From Clostridia bacterium (lineage in GTDB: Bacteria; Bacillota; Clostridia; Lachnospirales; Lachnospiraceae): a stretch of DNA of 64,000 nucleotides. Location of the stretch: NCBI GenBank assembly GCA_003249225.1, contig QKJQ01000027.1, positions 124,001-188,000 on the forward strand, read 5' to 3'. Shown here one piece after another: positions 54,760 to 64,000 of this stretch. The notes below the pieces were generated by a model that saw only the letters and a list, made by a program, of their open reading frames with translations, was not told the origin of the DNA and made no database searches. The position numbers were made by a program, and so were the translations under genes. Every line of letters starts with the position of its first letter. The first letter of the stretch is position 1.

Positions 54760-56550
54760 TTAAGCAATAATAAATTTTTCAACATTGGTCAGCAGTTTTT
54801 GTGCTACACTTTCTGCATTTTCTGCCTGACTTCTTACTTCGTTTGCTTTAGACACGATTCCCACAGTTTTTCCGGCAATATTCGTGGTTCCTTCTGCACC
54901 TTCCTGTGATGCAATGCTGACTTCATTGATAGCACGAAGCACTTCATCAATTAATTGCAGGAGACGCCCTGATGTTGAACTGATTTCAGTGACCATTCCA
55001 TCAACTTGTGAAGCATCCTCACTGTAGGAAACTGCCATCTTTTCAAACATGTCATAACTCTTTGTTACATCAGAGGATACATAGTCAAGGAGTTTACTGG
55101 AATCATCCGACAGATTGTTTACAGCCGCTGTAACACTGTTGGTAACATCCTGGATATGTGTTACGGTCTCTTTCGACTGTTCTGCAAGGTGCCTGATCTC
55201 ATCGGCTACAACTGCGAAACCTTTTCCTGCTTCACCCGCTCTGGCTGCTTCGATGGAAGCATTCAATGCAAGTAAGTTCGTTTGCGCTGTTATTCCCATG
55301 ATTGCTTCTGCCAATGCACCGATCTCCTTAACAACCTTAGCATCCTCCAACGCTTTCCCAAGACTTTTACTTATCTCACTATGCATTACTATGGACTGTT
55401 TTCTGCTTCTTTCTGTATCTTCTTTTACTTTTTCAGCACGATTGTATATCTGTACTGCCTGTTCCGCACCGTTCTTTGCTCTCTCTGCAATATTCTTGGA
55501 GGATTCGCCCATATCATGAGACATTGCCGTAACCTCTTCCGAAGAGGCTGCAGTCTCTTCCATGCTTGCCGAAAGCTGCTCTGTCGTCGCGGAAACCTCT
55601 TCAATATCTGAAGTAAGAAGAATAATTTCTTTATTTATCTCACTTACCACAGAATTAAGGTTGTTTGCTTCGCTCTTAACCTCTGCAATTAAGTGATTGA
55701 TCTCAAGTTTCATTGCATTCAGTGATTTGGATAATTCACCAAAATCATCATTCTGCGTCAGCAGCTTCTCAGGAAGATCTGCTGTAAAATCGCCTTGAGC
55801 CATTACCTTGATGAATGCTCTTGTTTTATGAAGCGATGTAATGATGCTAATTGCAATGTAGGTTACAATAGCACCCATAAGCAGGAATAGAATAATAAGA
55901 CCTACCAGGAAACTCAAGATTTTTTCGTTATAGATTTGAGTATACTGATCTTCCATGGCTGCTACTTCAGCATCAATATAATCTGTATAGTTACCGGTTC
56001 CTATTACCCAGTCAAACGGTTCAAAATATTTGGTATAGCCTCTCTTGGGAAGGTATTCTGTTTCTCCTGCTTTTGGGAACGTATAATCTGTATATCCTCC
56101 ATCCGGATTATTCACTGCTGTATTGATCAAAGCTTCCACCAGGCGGAAATTATTTGCATCAACCGCATTCATACGATTCGTTCCTTCTGTATCTTTACCG
56201 AGTAAAACAACATTCGTACCATCAGACTGATCGATCCAGAAATAACCATTCAACCCGTAGCTAAGACTCCTTACTATATCCGCTGCAATTTTTTTTGCCT
56301 CGTCAAGTGTATAATCACCGTTTTGATATTGATCATATACACCTTGTACCAGTGACATGGCAATCTCAACATGTTCCTTGATATTTATGTCATAATCGCT
56401 TCGAATACTGGTCTCAAGCTTACTTAATGCTTCTGATTGAATGCTTTTCATGTTAATGCTTGAAAAAATACCGCTGAATACCACCAGTAGAACAACACAA
56501 ACCATTAAAATAATCATTTTTGTTTTTACATTTAAATGTCTCATGCCCAT
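54760..56550 (-). CDS. Methyl-accepting chemotaxis protein (Cache type), copy 2
   Basis: A 596-residue chemoreceptor, the paralogue of copy 1, with identical architecture: single Cache ([28 protein letters not shown]), HAMP-like linker, and signalling hairpin [20 protein letters not shown]. Differences cluster in the Cache domain near its start and in the coiled coils. ATG 56550 lies 4 bases after GGAGG; ATG 56544 (10 bases) is equally possible and aligns with the start of copy 1. The upstream spacer to 56720 shows TGATATAAT but no gene. Confidence 0.93.
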   Translation of the reverse strand: MGMRHLNVKTKMIILMVCVVLLVVFSGIFSSINMKSIQSEALSKLETSIRSDYDINIKEHVEIAMSLVQGVYDQYQNGDYTLDEAKKIAADIVRSLSYGLNGYFWIDQSDGTNVVLLGKDTEGTNRMNAVDANNFRLVEALINTAVNNPDGGYTDYTFPKAGETEYLPKRGYTKYFEPFDWVIGTGNYTDYIDAEVAAMEDQYTQIYNEKILSFLVGLIILFLLMGAIVTYIAISIITSLHKTRAFIKVMAQGDFTADLPEKLLTQNDDFGELSKSLNAMKLEINHLIAEVKSEANNLNSVVSEINKEIILLTSDIEEVSATTEQLSASMEETAASSEEVTAMSHDMGESSKNIAERAKNGAEQAVQIYNRAEKVKEDTERSRKQSIVMHSEISKSLGKALEDAKVVKEIGALAEAIMGITAQTNLLALNASIEAARAGEAGKGFAVVADEIRHLAEQSKETVTHIQDVTNSVTAAVNNLSDDSSKLLDYVSSDVTKSYDMFEKMAVSYSEDASQVDGMVTEISSTSGRLLQLIDEVLRAINEVSIASQEGAEGTTNIAGKTVGIVSKANEVRSQAENAESVAQKLLTNVEKFIIA

Positions 56551-56719
56551 AATACCTCCCATATTTATAATATGTGATATATTATATCATGTATATATGA
56601 TTAATGCCATTTGTTTTTTTCTTTTTGTATATTCATTCATCATAATCCATAGTACGTGATATTGTGAGCATTTGCTACTAAATTATACTTAATTATATTA
56701 ATAGTGATATGGCGCTGCA

Positions 56720-57271
56720 TCAGTTTAGTGTTTCATCATAAACAGTACGTTCTCCACCAATGTACTTATATCTTGTTCTGGCACAGACAACATGTGCCTT
56801 TCCAATCTCTTTCACTTGAATTCTGACCGGTACTGCTACCGGTTTTAAATGCATTCCAATCAGAGTGTCACCGATATCGATTCCTGCATCTGCCTGAATG
56901 AATTCGACTGCTACCGGATTTTTCATGGTCTGATAAGTGACTGTCGCAAAGGATCCTCCGGCTTTCGCCTGTGGTACTGCATTAACAATGGTAAGACCTT
57001 TTTTTACGGCAAGTTCTTTCTCAACTATAATAGCTCTGTTTAAATGTTCACAGCATTGTGCTGCAAGATATATTCCATGTTCCTCGAGAACCGGAAGAAC
57101 TCCCTGAATCACAGACTGTGCAACATCGAGACTAGAGTATGACCCGATGCTGTGCCCTCCAATTTCGCTGGAAGAACATCCTATAACAAGTATCTGTCCC
57201 TCTTTCAATTTCGCTGCCTCAATCAATTCATCAACCACTGCCTTTGCACTTTTGGTTATATCTTGTAGCAT
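56720..57271 (-). CDS. UPF0340 (YwlG/DUF436) family protein
   Basis: A 183-residue cytoplasmic protein of the conserved UPF0340 family, recognised by VIGCSSSEIGGHSIGSYSS, QCCEHLNRA, QAKAGGSFAT and ADAGIDIGDTLIGMHLKPVAVPVR. The function is not established. AGGAGGG precedes ATG 57271, 13 bp after the esterase gene, so it is the last gene of the four-gene operon starting with ohrR. Confidence 0.93.
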   Translation of the reverse strand: MLQDITKSAKAVVDELIEAAKLKEGQILVIGCSSSEIGGHSIGSYSSLDVAQSVIQGVLPVLEEHGIYLAAQCCEHLNRAIIVEKELAVKKGLTIVNAVPQAKAGGSFATVTYQTMKNPVAVEFIQADAGIDIGDTLIGMHLKPVAVPVRIQVKEIGKAHVVCARTRYKYIGGERTVYDETLN

Positions 57272-57284
57272 AGCACCCTCCTGT

Positions 57285-59087
57285 TTATCCTACCGGATGT
57301 ATTTCAATGTCTTTCGGTAATTCTTTCTTCGTAACATCTGCATTTTCCATCATTTTCACCAGTGTATTGTAGCAAACGATCCGCGTAACCACATTGTTTC
57401 CAGAAACCTTTTCGTCCAGCAATCCTATCGATTTGGCAGCTTTCAGGCACGTATCCAAATCCAGGTTGTCTCTTTCATCACGTGCATGGATACCGCGAAT
57501 CAGAAAACTTGCAAGCTCTTCTGCTGTCAGCGCATCGTCCGGACGAAATCTAAAGTTTTTTGTTGTGACTGGATCGATCAGCTTTTCCTCATAAGCACCC
57601 TGTACGTAGGAAGCATCCCATTCGTATCTGGAAATATCACAAAATTGTCCGTTCACTGGACGTTTGCTGCTGATACGCAAAGCTTTGAACAGCAAAAAGA
57701 GGAACTGTCCCCGTGGCATATCTTCCAGCGGATGCAGATGCATAACGCACGGATCTGTTAACCCTTTTGCCATGGCAGCTGCTACCTGTTCCCGCATGAT
57801 ATCATCCGTAAGATCAAGATAAGCGGGTTTCATTAGATAAATACCTCGCAAAGCTTCCTTTTCAGCCGGCGCTGTGTTTCCATCCGGTGCCCAGCCTCTT
57901 GGTGCATTTTCTTTATCTTCCAGGTAATCATAAAGTGGTTCGATCTTTGCAGCCCGGATCTCACATTTGACCATGGAAGCAAAACGATAAGCACCAAAGT
58001 CATTGGTGTGTGTTATATCTCCTTTGCAAAAATACTTCGCCGCTTCCTCTTTCAGACCTGATAAATAGTCAAAAGTCTTTTGATGAAGATCAATAAAAGC
58101 AACCTCCAGTTCTTTGGCTGCGTGTCTGCAGGCTTCTGCATGATCTTCCAGAATGGACTGATATGTTCCTTGTTCTATAAATGGAATTCTGCTGATTGGC
58201 GATATAAGAACCGGCGTTGCACCAAGTTCCCTGATCTGTTTTATATACCAACGAAGATTGTTCAGATACCCTCCAAATGCCGCAAGATTTCTGCGCTTCT
58301 GATCGTTATGACCAAATTGAATCATGAAGATATCACCTGGTCTGATTCTGTCCCTTACAATCTTCCAGTGACCGTCGTCCCGAAAACAGTTGGTCGTAAG
58401 GCCGCTGTGTGCCTGATTGCAGACAGCAATTCCCCGGAAGAAAGAAAGCATCATCTGAGCCCACCCACCGCAGCTGTCACCTGGATAATAAGGAATCATG
58501 GCACTTTGATCCGTTAGTGTGGAGTCTCCGGCTATGAACAGAACCGGAGCGTCTGTTTTTTTGATTGTAATGCTTGATATCCTTACGTAATTGCCTGCAA
58601 TTCCAATATAAACAGCATTTTCTACGAGTGGTTCGCTGATCATCGCCGGAATATAGGGACACACATATACAAGAAATTTTTTTCGATAGGTCTCACCAGC
58701 TGGTATATTTACTTCTTTCGCCACAAGATTACGTCTTGCTGTATAAATCATTATGTTTTCTAATCCAGATTCACCGCCCTGTATTGTAACTTCTATTTCA
58801 TAGACACCTTCCTCCGGTACAAGAGACTTAAAAATTATCGGGTAACGTTCAAGTGAGCTTTCAACACCATATTGTGTTTCCGACTTTGACTTTTCCCAGC
58901 TTCCGAATGCTGATTCTTTACATCCCCAATTACCGGAAAGCAATTGTTTGGATGCTTTTGGAAGTGACTCTGGGTAATCAAAGGCTGCATAACCATACCC
59001 TCTTTCTTCTGTGTAATAATCATCAGGATTCACCTTGATCTGATTCTGCAGGTCGTTCTTGTAAAATGTATAAGTCTGGCAGTACAT
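57285..59087 (-). CDS. SGNH rhamnogalacturonan acetylesterase-like protein with SLH-like C-terminus
   Basis: 600 residues. An N-terminal beta-sandwich is followed by an SGNH hydrolase with IAGDSTLTD (Ser near 188), FGHNDQKR (near 257) and DITHTNDFGA (near 358), the motifs of rhamnogalacturonan acetylesterase. After about residue 430 come repeats resembling S-layer homology units (FCDISRYEWDASYVQGAYEE, FRFRPDDALTAEELASFLIR). There is no signal peptide, which is odd with such a tail. AAGGAG precedes ATG 59087, 15 bp after the uridine kinase gene. It likely removes acetyl groups from pectin fragments. Confidence 0.87.
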   Translation of the reverse strand: MYCQTYTFYKNDLQNQIKVNPDDYYTEERGYGYAAFDYPESLPKASKQLLSGNWGCKESAFGSWEKSKSETQYGVESSLERYPIIFKSLVPEEGVYEIEVTIQGGESGLENIMIYTARRNLVAKEVNIPAGETYRKKFLVYVCPYIPAMISEPLVENAVYIGIAGNYVRISSITIKKTDAPVLFIAGDSTLTDQSAMIPYYPGDSCGGWAQMMLSFFRGIAVCNQAHSGLTTNCFRDDGHWKIVRDRIRPGDIFMIQFGHNDQKRRNLAAFGGYLNNLRWYIKQIRELGATPVLISPISRIPFIEQGTYQSILEDHAEACRHAAKELEVAFIDLHQKTFDYLSGLKEEAAKYFCKGDITHTNDFGAYRFASMVKCEIRAAKIEPLYDYLEDKENAPRGWAPDGNTAPAEKEALRGIYLMKPAYLDLTDDIMREQVAAAMAKGLTDPCVMHLHPLEDMPRGQFLFLLFKALRISSKRPVNGQFCDISRYEWDASYVQGAYEEKLIDPVTTKNFRFRPDDALTAEELASFLIRGIHARDERDNLDLDTCLKAAKSIGLLDEKVSGNNVVTRIVCYNTLVKMMENADVTKKELPKDIEIHPVG

Positions 59088-59102
59088 GAATTTTCTCCTT
59101 TA

Positions 59103-59744
59103 TTACTCTGTCTCTATTATTTGGGCCTTGCTTTCTATAATGGCTTTTATTCTATGGAATAAAAAGTCAATGGCAACATCATTCAGACCACCGCGTGGTA
59201 TGATAATATCTGCGTATTTTTTGTTTGGTTCAACGAATTGTTCATGCATTGGTTTTACAGTTCCTGTATACTGTGAAATGACAGATTCCAAGCTTCTTCC
59301 ACGCTCATTGACGTCACGAACAATTCTGCGGATCAGTCTTTCATCTGCATCAGTATCAACAAATATTTTAATATCAAGCAAGGAACGCAATTCCGCATTC
59401 TCAAATATCATAAACCCTTCCACAATGATTACTTTGGATGGATTCACTCGTACCGTCTCAGAAAGACGGGTATGTTCTTTGTAGGAGTAAACAGGCCGAT
59501 CAATACCTTCACCCAATTTCAGCATTTTAATATCCTCGATCATTCTCCCTGTATCAAAAGCATTCGGATGATCATAATTCAGTTTTACTCTTGATTCGAA
59601 TGGCAGATCATCGTGTGGTAAATAATAAAAATCATGACTTAACAGCTCAACGCTGCTTCCAAACTCCTCTTTCAGTCGATTTGCAACAGTCGTTTTACCG
59701 GATGCAGACCCGCCTGATACTCCAATAACAAAAACATCATTCAT
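59103..59744 (-). CDS. udk: Uridine kinase
   Basis: Phosphorylates uridine or cytidine in pyrimidine salvage. 213 residues with P-loop GVSGGSASGKTTVANRL (9-25), SHDFYYLPHDDLPFE, NYDHPNAFDT and the lid region RDVNERGRSLESVISQY, then EQFVEPNKKYADIIIPRGG, all typical of Udk. GGGGAGG precedes ATG 59744. It lies 18 bp after ohrR and 15 bp before the esterase, so it is in their operon. Confidence 0.93.
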   Translation of the reverse strand: MNDVFVIGVSGGSASGKTTVANRLKEEFGSSVELLSHDFYYLPHDDLPFESRVKLNYDHPNAFDTGRMIEDIKMLKLGEGIDRPVYSYKEHTRLSETVRVNPSKVIIVEGFMIFENAELRSLLDIKIFVDTDADERLIRRIVRDVNERGRSLESVISQYTGTVKPMHEQFVEPNKKYADIIIPRGGLNDVAIDFLFHRIKAIIESKAQIIETE

Positions 59745-59762
59745 TGATAACCTCCCCTATGC

Positions 59763-60191
59763 TTAAAGAATACGAAGCATTTTATATAAAAGCTCGTATA
59801 GATTTTTCGTTTCATCCGGACTCAAAGAAATACAGGCCCCCATTTTTCCGGGGATTTCAATTGCGCTGTTCTTCAATTCTTCTCCCTTCTCTGTAATAGA
59901 GACACAAAGATTCCGTTCATCTTTTTTTTGACGCTTCCTGGTCACATATCCTTTGGATTCCAACTTTTTTAAGACTGGCGTGAGTGTACCGGAATCCAGA
60001 TAAAGCCATTCACCTAATGTCTTCACATTCATCTCTTTTCTTTCCCATAAGACCATCATCGTGATGTACTGTGTATACGTAAGGTCCAGCTCTTCAAGAA
60101 ATGGTTTGTACTTGCGAACAATTTCTTTCGCACACGCGTATAAAGGAAAACATAACTGATTTTCCAGTTTTAAAGGATCATATTTATCCAT
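59763..60191 (-). CDS. ohrR: MarR-family regulator of the OhrR type
   Basis: A 142-residue organic-hydroperoxide-sensing repressor. It starts with LENQLCFPLYACAKEIVRKY, where Cys14 corresponds to the reactive Cys15 of B. subtilis OhrR. LDLTYTQYITMMVLWE and the winged helix LYLDSGTLTPVLKKLE with RKRQKKDERN follow. ATG 60191 has GAGGT upstream; the frame extends to a GTG at 60203. No ohr peroxidase gene is next to it. It is the first gene of an operon with uridine kinase, an esterase and UPF0340. Confidence 0.9.
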   Translation of the reverse strand: MDKYDPLKLENQLCFPLYACAKEIVRKYKPFLEELDLTYTQYITMMVLWERKEMNVKTLGEWLYLDSGTLTPVLKKLESKGYVTRKRQKKDERNLCVSITEKGEELKNSAIEIPGKMGACISLSPDETKNLYELLYKMLRIL

Positions 60192-60237
60192 AGAAGACCT
60201 CACTTTAGTAAATTATTATTATCAATACTGCACTTTT

Positions 60238-60249
60238 ATTGTATACAAT
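60238..60249. promoter_or_regulatory. OhrR-box-like palindrome upstream of ohrR
   Basis: The perfect 12-bp palindrome ATTGTATACAAT, within TTTTATTGTATACAATTTAA, resembles the known B. subtilis OhrR operator built of TACAATT/AATTGTA. It lies about 50 bp upstream of the ohrR start, which suggests autoregulation. Confidence 0.65.
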
Positions 60250-60300
60250 TTAATTTACCACCAAACTGCTTTTTTTTCAATGTTAATGTTCTTTTACTGC

Positions 60301-60332
60301 AAAAAAGACCGTGCATTACCGCACGGTCTTTT
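60301..60332. terminator. Terminator of the PEP carboxykinase gene
   Basis: AAAAGACCGTGC / GCACGGTCTTTT has a six-base loop, with A-run and T-run flanks, directly after the stop on the minus strand. Confidence 0.92.
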
Positions 60333-60342
60333 CATTTTGAAA

Positions 60343-62133
60343 TTAAGCCTGTAATCTCTTTTCAAGTGCTTCAAGCTGTGCTGTTAATTCAGCAGGGAGC
60401 TTTTCACCATAACTTGCGTAATGTTCTCTGATGGAAGCAACTTCAGCAAGCCATTCTTCTTTGTTTACTTTCAGGAGTTCTTCCATATCCTGAGATGAAA
60501 CATCAAGACCTGTAACGTCGATTGCATCTTCTGTAGGCATGAAACCGATCGGAGTCTTAACAGCTTCTCCAGCACCTGAAGTACGTTCGAAGATCCATTT
60601 TAACACACGGCTATTATCACCAAAGCCCGGCCACAGCCATTTGCCTGTTTCATCTTTTCTGAACCAGTTTACATAGAAAATCTTAGGAAGTTTATCTTCT
60701 GTAGAATGTTCACCAACTTCAAGCCAATGCTGAAGATAATCACAAACATTGTAACCAAAGAAAGGAAGCATTGCAAATGGATCACGACGAACCTGTCCGA
60801 TTTTGTTGGAAATTGCAGCTGCTGTAATCTCAGATCCCATGATAGATCCCATGAATACACCATGTTTCCAGTCAAAGCTCTCATGTACCAATGGAATTGT
60901 CTTTGGACGACGTCCACCGATCAGAATTGCTGAGATTGGAACGCCAGCTGGGTCTTCCCATTCTGGAGCAATTGCTGGACACTGTTCTGCCGGAGCAGTA
61001 AAACGTGCGTTTGGATGAGCTGCTGGAGTCTCAGATGCAGGTGTCCAGTCATTACCCTTCCAATCAATGAGGTGTGCTGGAGCATCGGTACCGATACCTT
61101 CCCACCATACATCGCCATCATCGGTAAGTGCAACGTTTGTAAAGATTGTATTCTTTTCAATGCTGTGCATTGCGTTTGGATTGGACTGATAGGAGGTTCC
61201 AGGTGCAACACCAAAGAAACCAGCTTCCGGATTGATTGCATAAAGACGGCCATCAGCACCGAATTTCATCCAGGCAATGTCATCACCGATTGTTTCAACT
61301 TTCCAGCCTGGGATCGTAGGAACGAGCATTGCAAGGTTTGTCTTACCACATGCACTTGGGAATGCGCCTGTAACATACTTTTTGTTTCCGTTTGGATCTG
61401 TAAGACGAAGAATAAGCATATGCTCAGCAAGCCAGCCTTCATCGCGAGCGATTGCAGAAGCAATACGAAGAGCGAAGCATTTCTTTCCAAGAAGTGCATT
61501 TCCGCCGTATCCTGAACCATAAGACCAGATCAGTCTCTCATCTGGGAAATGGCTGATGTATTTTTTCTCAATTGGTGCACATGGCCAAGCAACATCTTCC
61601 TGTCCTGGTTCAAGAGGCGCACCTACAGAATGCAGACAGTGAACGAAATCATCATCACCAAGTGCTTCAAGAACAGCTTTTCCCATTCTTGTCATGATAC
61701 GCATGTTTACAACAACGTATGCACTGTCAGTTAATTCGATACCGATTTTAGAGATTGGGGAACCGATTGGACCCATGGAGAACGGAATGACATACATGGT
61801 ACGTCCTTTCATACATCCTTTATATAAATCCTTCATGGTTGCTTTCAGTTCTGAAGGATCAATCCAGTTATTGGTTGGACCTGCTTCCTCTTTTGTCTTT
61901 GTTGCAATGTAGGTTCTGTCTTCAACACGTGCAACATCAGATGGATGGCTGGTAAAGTAATAGCATCCCGGACGTTTTTCCTGATTCAATTTAATTGCAG
62001 CACCTGAATCAACCATCATTTGTAATAATTCTTCGTTTTCTGCTTCGGATCCGTCACACCAGTAGATCGAATCCGGTTGACACATATCAGCCATTTCATT
62101 TACCCAATCGAGTAATTTCTGATTCTTTGTCAT
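60343..62133 (-). CDS. pckG: Phosphoenolpyruvate carboxykinase (GTP)
   Basis: Interconverts oxaloacetate and phosphoenolpyruvate with GTP/GDP. At 596 residues it is the size of the GTP class. It contains the P-loop with the reactive Cys in [13 protein letters not shown] (near residue 262), the metal-site region IGDDIAWMK, and the GTP-class signatures [17 protein letters not shown] and [19 protein letters not shown] precedes ATG 62133. In fermenting anaerobes it often runs toward oxaloacetate, feeding succinate or propionate formation. Confidence 0.97.
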   Translation of the reverse strand: MTKNQKLLDWVNEMADMCQPDSIYWCDGSEAENEELLQMMVDSGAAIKLNQEKRPGCYYFTSHPSDVARVEDRTYIATKTKEEAGPTNNWIDPSELKATMKDLYKGCMKGRTMYVIPFSMGPIGSPISKIGIELTDSAYVVVNMRIMTRMGKAVLEALGDDDFVHCLHSVGAPLEPGQEDVAWPCAPIEKKYISHFPDERLIWSYGSGYGGNALLGKKCFALRIASAIARDEGWLAEHMLILRLTDPNGNKKYVTGAFPSACGKTNLAMLVPTIPGWKVETIGDDIAWMKFGADGRLYAINPEAGFFGVAPGTSYQSNPNAMHSIEKNTIFTNVALTDDGDVWWEGIGTDAPAHLIDWKGNDWTPASETPAAHPNARFTAPAEQCPAIAPEWEDPAGVPISAILIGGRRPKTIPLVHESFDWKHGVFMGSIMGSEITAAAISNKIGQVRRDPFAMLPFFGYNVCDYLQHWLEVGEHSTEDKLPKIFYVNWFRKDETGKWLWPGFGDNSRVLKWIFERTSGAGEAVKTPIGFMPTEDAIDVTGLDVSSQDMEELLKVNKEEWLAEVASIREHYASYGEKLPAELTAQLEALEKRLQA

Positions 62134-62248
62134 ATTATTCTCCTTTCGATTTGCACAAATCTTCTATTAGATACAAAAAAGAGTGAAAAAATTCACAATC
62201 AAAAATCGGTAAAGATTCCGTGCAAGAATGATTGCGAAATTTGTGCTA

Positions 62249-62277
62249 ATGATATCAAAATTTTCACTAAAATTCAA
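62249..62277 (-). promoter_or_regulatory. pckG promoter
   Basis: The -35 TTGAAT (62277-62272) and -10 TATCAT (62254-62249) are 17 bp apart, about 115 bp upstream of the pckG start. The leader contains a small GTGAA/TTCAC hairpin near 62183-62196. Confidence 0.7.
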
Positions 62278-62286
62278 CCAAAATCT

Positions 62287-64000
62287 TCAAGTTTTTTCAG
62301 TTTTTTTTAATGTGGGCATATGCCCGGTTGTTATGTCCCTCCCGGTGTAAGGCATAACCTGATTTCGTCCGAAATTTTTTGCTTCATATAATGCCACATC
62401 TGCTTGGTTAATAATATCCTCAATACCCTTATTTTCAGTCGGACTGATTGAGGTGACGCCAACGGAAACTGTAACATATTTATTAATGGAAGATGCTTCG
62501 TGTGCAATTTTCAGTTCCAAAATGTCTTTTCTGATTCTGTCAGCGATCTGACAAGCATCGTCGATCCCTGTATTGGGAAGCAGGCAGACGAATTCTTCTC
62601 CTCCCCACCTTGCGGCAAAATCTTCTCTCCTATGCATCGCATGCTGAAGAGCTTCTGCGACTTTTTTCAGGCATTCATCTCCCTTAATATGTCCGTATCT
62701 GTCATTAAATTTTTTGAAGTAATCAATGTCAATCATCAGAACCGAGAGATTCCAGCCAGTCAATGCAGACTGACTTAAGATCGACTGCAGCTTTTCCTCG
62801 AACTTTCTTCGGTTTGCTATGTTTGTGAGCTTGTCAATTGTACTTTCTACCCGGAAGCTGTTCATTTTACTTTGTGAAAGCATAAGATTGTTCACCTTTG
62901 CCTTAATTGTCTGAACATGAAATGGTTTCGTTATATAATCCACCGCACCCAGTCTAAGTCCTTTTTCTTCTGTTTCTTTGTCATTCAATGCTGTCAAAAA
63001 AATCACAGGCACATCTTTTATTTCCGGGTTATCCTTAATCTGTTCAAAAACTTCAAAACCGCTAATCTCAGGCATCATGATATCCAGCAGTATCAGGTCG
63101 GGATGTGGGACCTGCAAAGCCATACGTATTGCTTCATAACCATTCATAGCAACAATAACATCATATTCTGTCTCTAAAGCAGCAACCAGAATCCTATTGT
63201 TTACTGGTGCATCATCGACTATCAGAACCCTCTGGCGGTTTTTCTTCCCAGATTCATCGTAAAAAGGAGGCCTGCGCTTTCTTTTTCTTGTTTCCTCCGT
63301 AATTTCGGACTCATAGCCATCAGTTTCCGTCCATTCATCATCCTGTGTGACTTGTTTTAATATGGTTAACAGTAATTCATGTTTTCGGAACGGTTTATTG
63401 ATCTTGGCTGAAAACTCAAAGTAAGCATGCGCTTCTTCCGATGCTTTGTTACCCGGTTTGATCAAAATTATAGGTATGTCGTTCGCCGCTGATACGGAAC
63501 GGCAGATCGCAAGGAAATCATAATATGCTATCTCTTTTCTTTCATCGCTTATAAAAATCATATCATAATGTGAAATTTTAGGTTCCTGCATTATTTTTAA
63601 CAGAGCGGATTTTGTATCCTGTATCCACTCAGTATCTGCTCCCAGTTCTTTCAGATAGTTTTCCAGTATACGTCCACTCATACTGCCTGAATCAACGATC
63701 AGAACTGTTGTACCGTCCAGCAGATGCGTTTTCATTTCTTTCCATGCCGTGGTTTCTTCTTCTTTTTCCTTATCATGCTGTAGTCTGATTTTCACTAAAA
63801 ACTCAGAACCTTTTCCAGGTTCACTTGCCACAGCTATCGTTCCCTTCATTGCTTCTGCAATCTCTTTCGTTATGGTTAGTCCAAGTCCTGAGCCGCCATA
63901 CCTTCGGTTAATCGTCTCGTCTGCCTGCTGAAATGGATGAAACAGCTTTTCAATAACCTCTTTTGACATCCCGATTCCGGTATCGTTTATCCGTATCAAA
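62287..64000 (-). CDS. Hybrid histidine kinase / receiver / GGDEF protein (N-terminus outside window)
   Basis: The C-terminal 571 residues of a larger protein continuing past the window edge. It shows the G1/G2 boxes of a histidine kinase ATPase domain (NDTGIGMS, YGGSGLGLTI). A degenerate receiver domain (about 95-215) lacks the usual phosphorylatable Asp signature. A complete receiver (about 255-370) has VDDAP, LLDIMMP and TKPF. The final GGDEF domain has RWGGEEF and an RxxD inhibitory site (RRED). It links phosphorelay input to cyclic-di-GMP synthesis; the sensor part cannot be seen. Confidence 0.92.
   Translation of the reverse strand, partial: LIRINDTGIGMSKEVIEKLFHPFQQADETINRRYGGSGLGLTITKEIAEAMKGTIAVASEPGKGSEFLVKIRLQHDKEKEEETTAWKEMKTHLLDGTTVLIVDSGSMSGRILENYLKELGADTEWIQDTKSALLKIMQEPKISHYDMIFISDERKEIAYYDFLAICRSVSAANDIPIILIKPGNKASEEAHAYFEFSAKINKPFRKHELLLTILKQVTQDDEWTETDGYESEITEETRKRKRRPPFYDESGKKNRQRVLIVDDAPVNNRILVAALETEYDVIVAMNGYEAIRMALQVPHPDLILLDIMMPEISGFEVFEQIKDNPEIKDVPVIFLTALNDKETEEKGLRLGAVDYITKPFHVQTIKAKVNNLMLSQSKMNSFRVESTIDKLTNIANRRKFEEKLQSILSQSALTGWNLSVLMIDIDYFKKFNDRYGHIKGDECLKKVAEALQHAMHRREDFAARWGGEEFVCLLPNTGIDDACQIADRIRKDILELKIAHEASSINKYVTVSVGVTSISPTENKGIEDIINQADVALYEAKNFGRNQVMPYTGRDITTGHMPTLKKTEKT

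Noticed and set aside
61015..61515. 166-codon plus-strand frame opposite pckG
   Set aside because: Antisense to a well-conserved enzyme; Cys-rich composition typical of shadows.

Overview
The window reads as a stretch of chromosome from an anaerobic, saprophytic or gut-type Clostridia, most likely Lachnospiraceae. This is inferred from gene content: an [FeFe]-hydrogenase-like protein, clostridial-type Crp/Fnr and LacI regulators, a glmS ribozyme, intracellular pectin-oligosaccharide enzymes, strong AGGAGG ribosome sites and moderate-to-low GC. I saw no rRNA, tRNA, insertion sequence, prophage or CRISPR array. Most genes lie on the minus strand.

Region 1 (1-10200) is myo-inositol catabolism. 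iolJ, iolC, iolB, iolD and iolE run leftwards as one operon, with iolE cut by the window edge. A DeoR-type regulator lies just upstream of iolJ. A divergent iolG is followed by a predicted toroid-fold carbohydrate enzyme. Region 2 (10200-25620) is a pectin/rhamnogalacturonan import-and-digest operon. It holds a GH105 hydrolase, a five-gene Opp-type ABC importer, a HAD phosphatase-like protein, an unknown protein, a GH38 alpha-mannosidase and a GH28 enzyme, with a divergent AraC regulator. None of these enzymes has a signal peptide, so oligosaccharides are probably imported first and cut inside the cell.

Region 3 (25620-29270) holds sulfur/thiol genes: a rhodanese lipoprotein, a Crp/Fnr regulator, thioredoxin and a CoA-disulfide-reductase/rhodanese fusion. 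A larger reductase-rhodanese-TusA-DsrE fusion sits at 42550-45096. Three of these sulfur promoters carry the same 15-bp GTGA-type palindrome, each 28-29 bp upstream of a good -10 and without a -35. I read this as a Crp/Fnr-activated persulfide regulon and consider it the best candidate for an undescribed system here. Region 4 (29340-42260) holds c-di-GMP enzymes (GGDEF/EAL, EAL-CBS-GGDEF, Cache-GGDEF-hemerythrin), an Fpg/Nei-like protein lacking usual catalytic residues, a PH-domain protein, a phospholipase-C-like protein, a DUF4153-like membrane protein, and a Crp/Fnr, ferredoxin and hydrogenase-like set.

Region 5 (45300-64000) holds a small ACT-like protein, a LacI-controlled hydrolase and sugar transporter, and glmS with its ribozyme plus a possible second attenuator. 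It continues with a sortase-anchored surface protein, two paralogous chemoreceptors, and an unusual OhrR, uridine kinase, acetylesterase and UPF0340 operon. It ends with GTP-type PEP carboxykinase and a cut histidine kinase/response regulator/GGDEF hybrid. A recurring oddity is purine-rich short tandem repeats in the spacers inside the two large catabolic operons.
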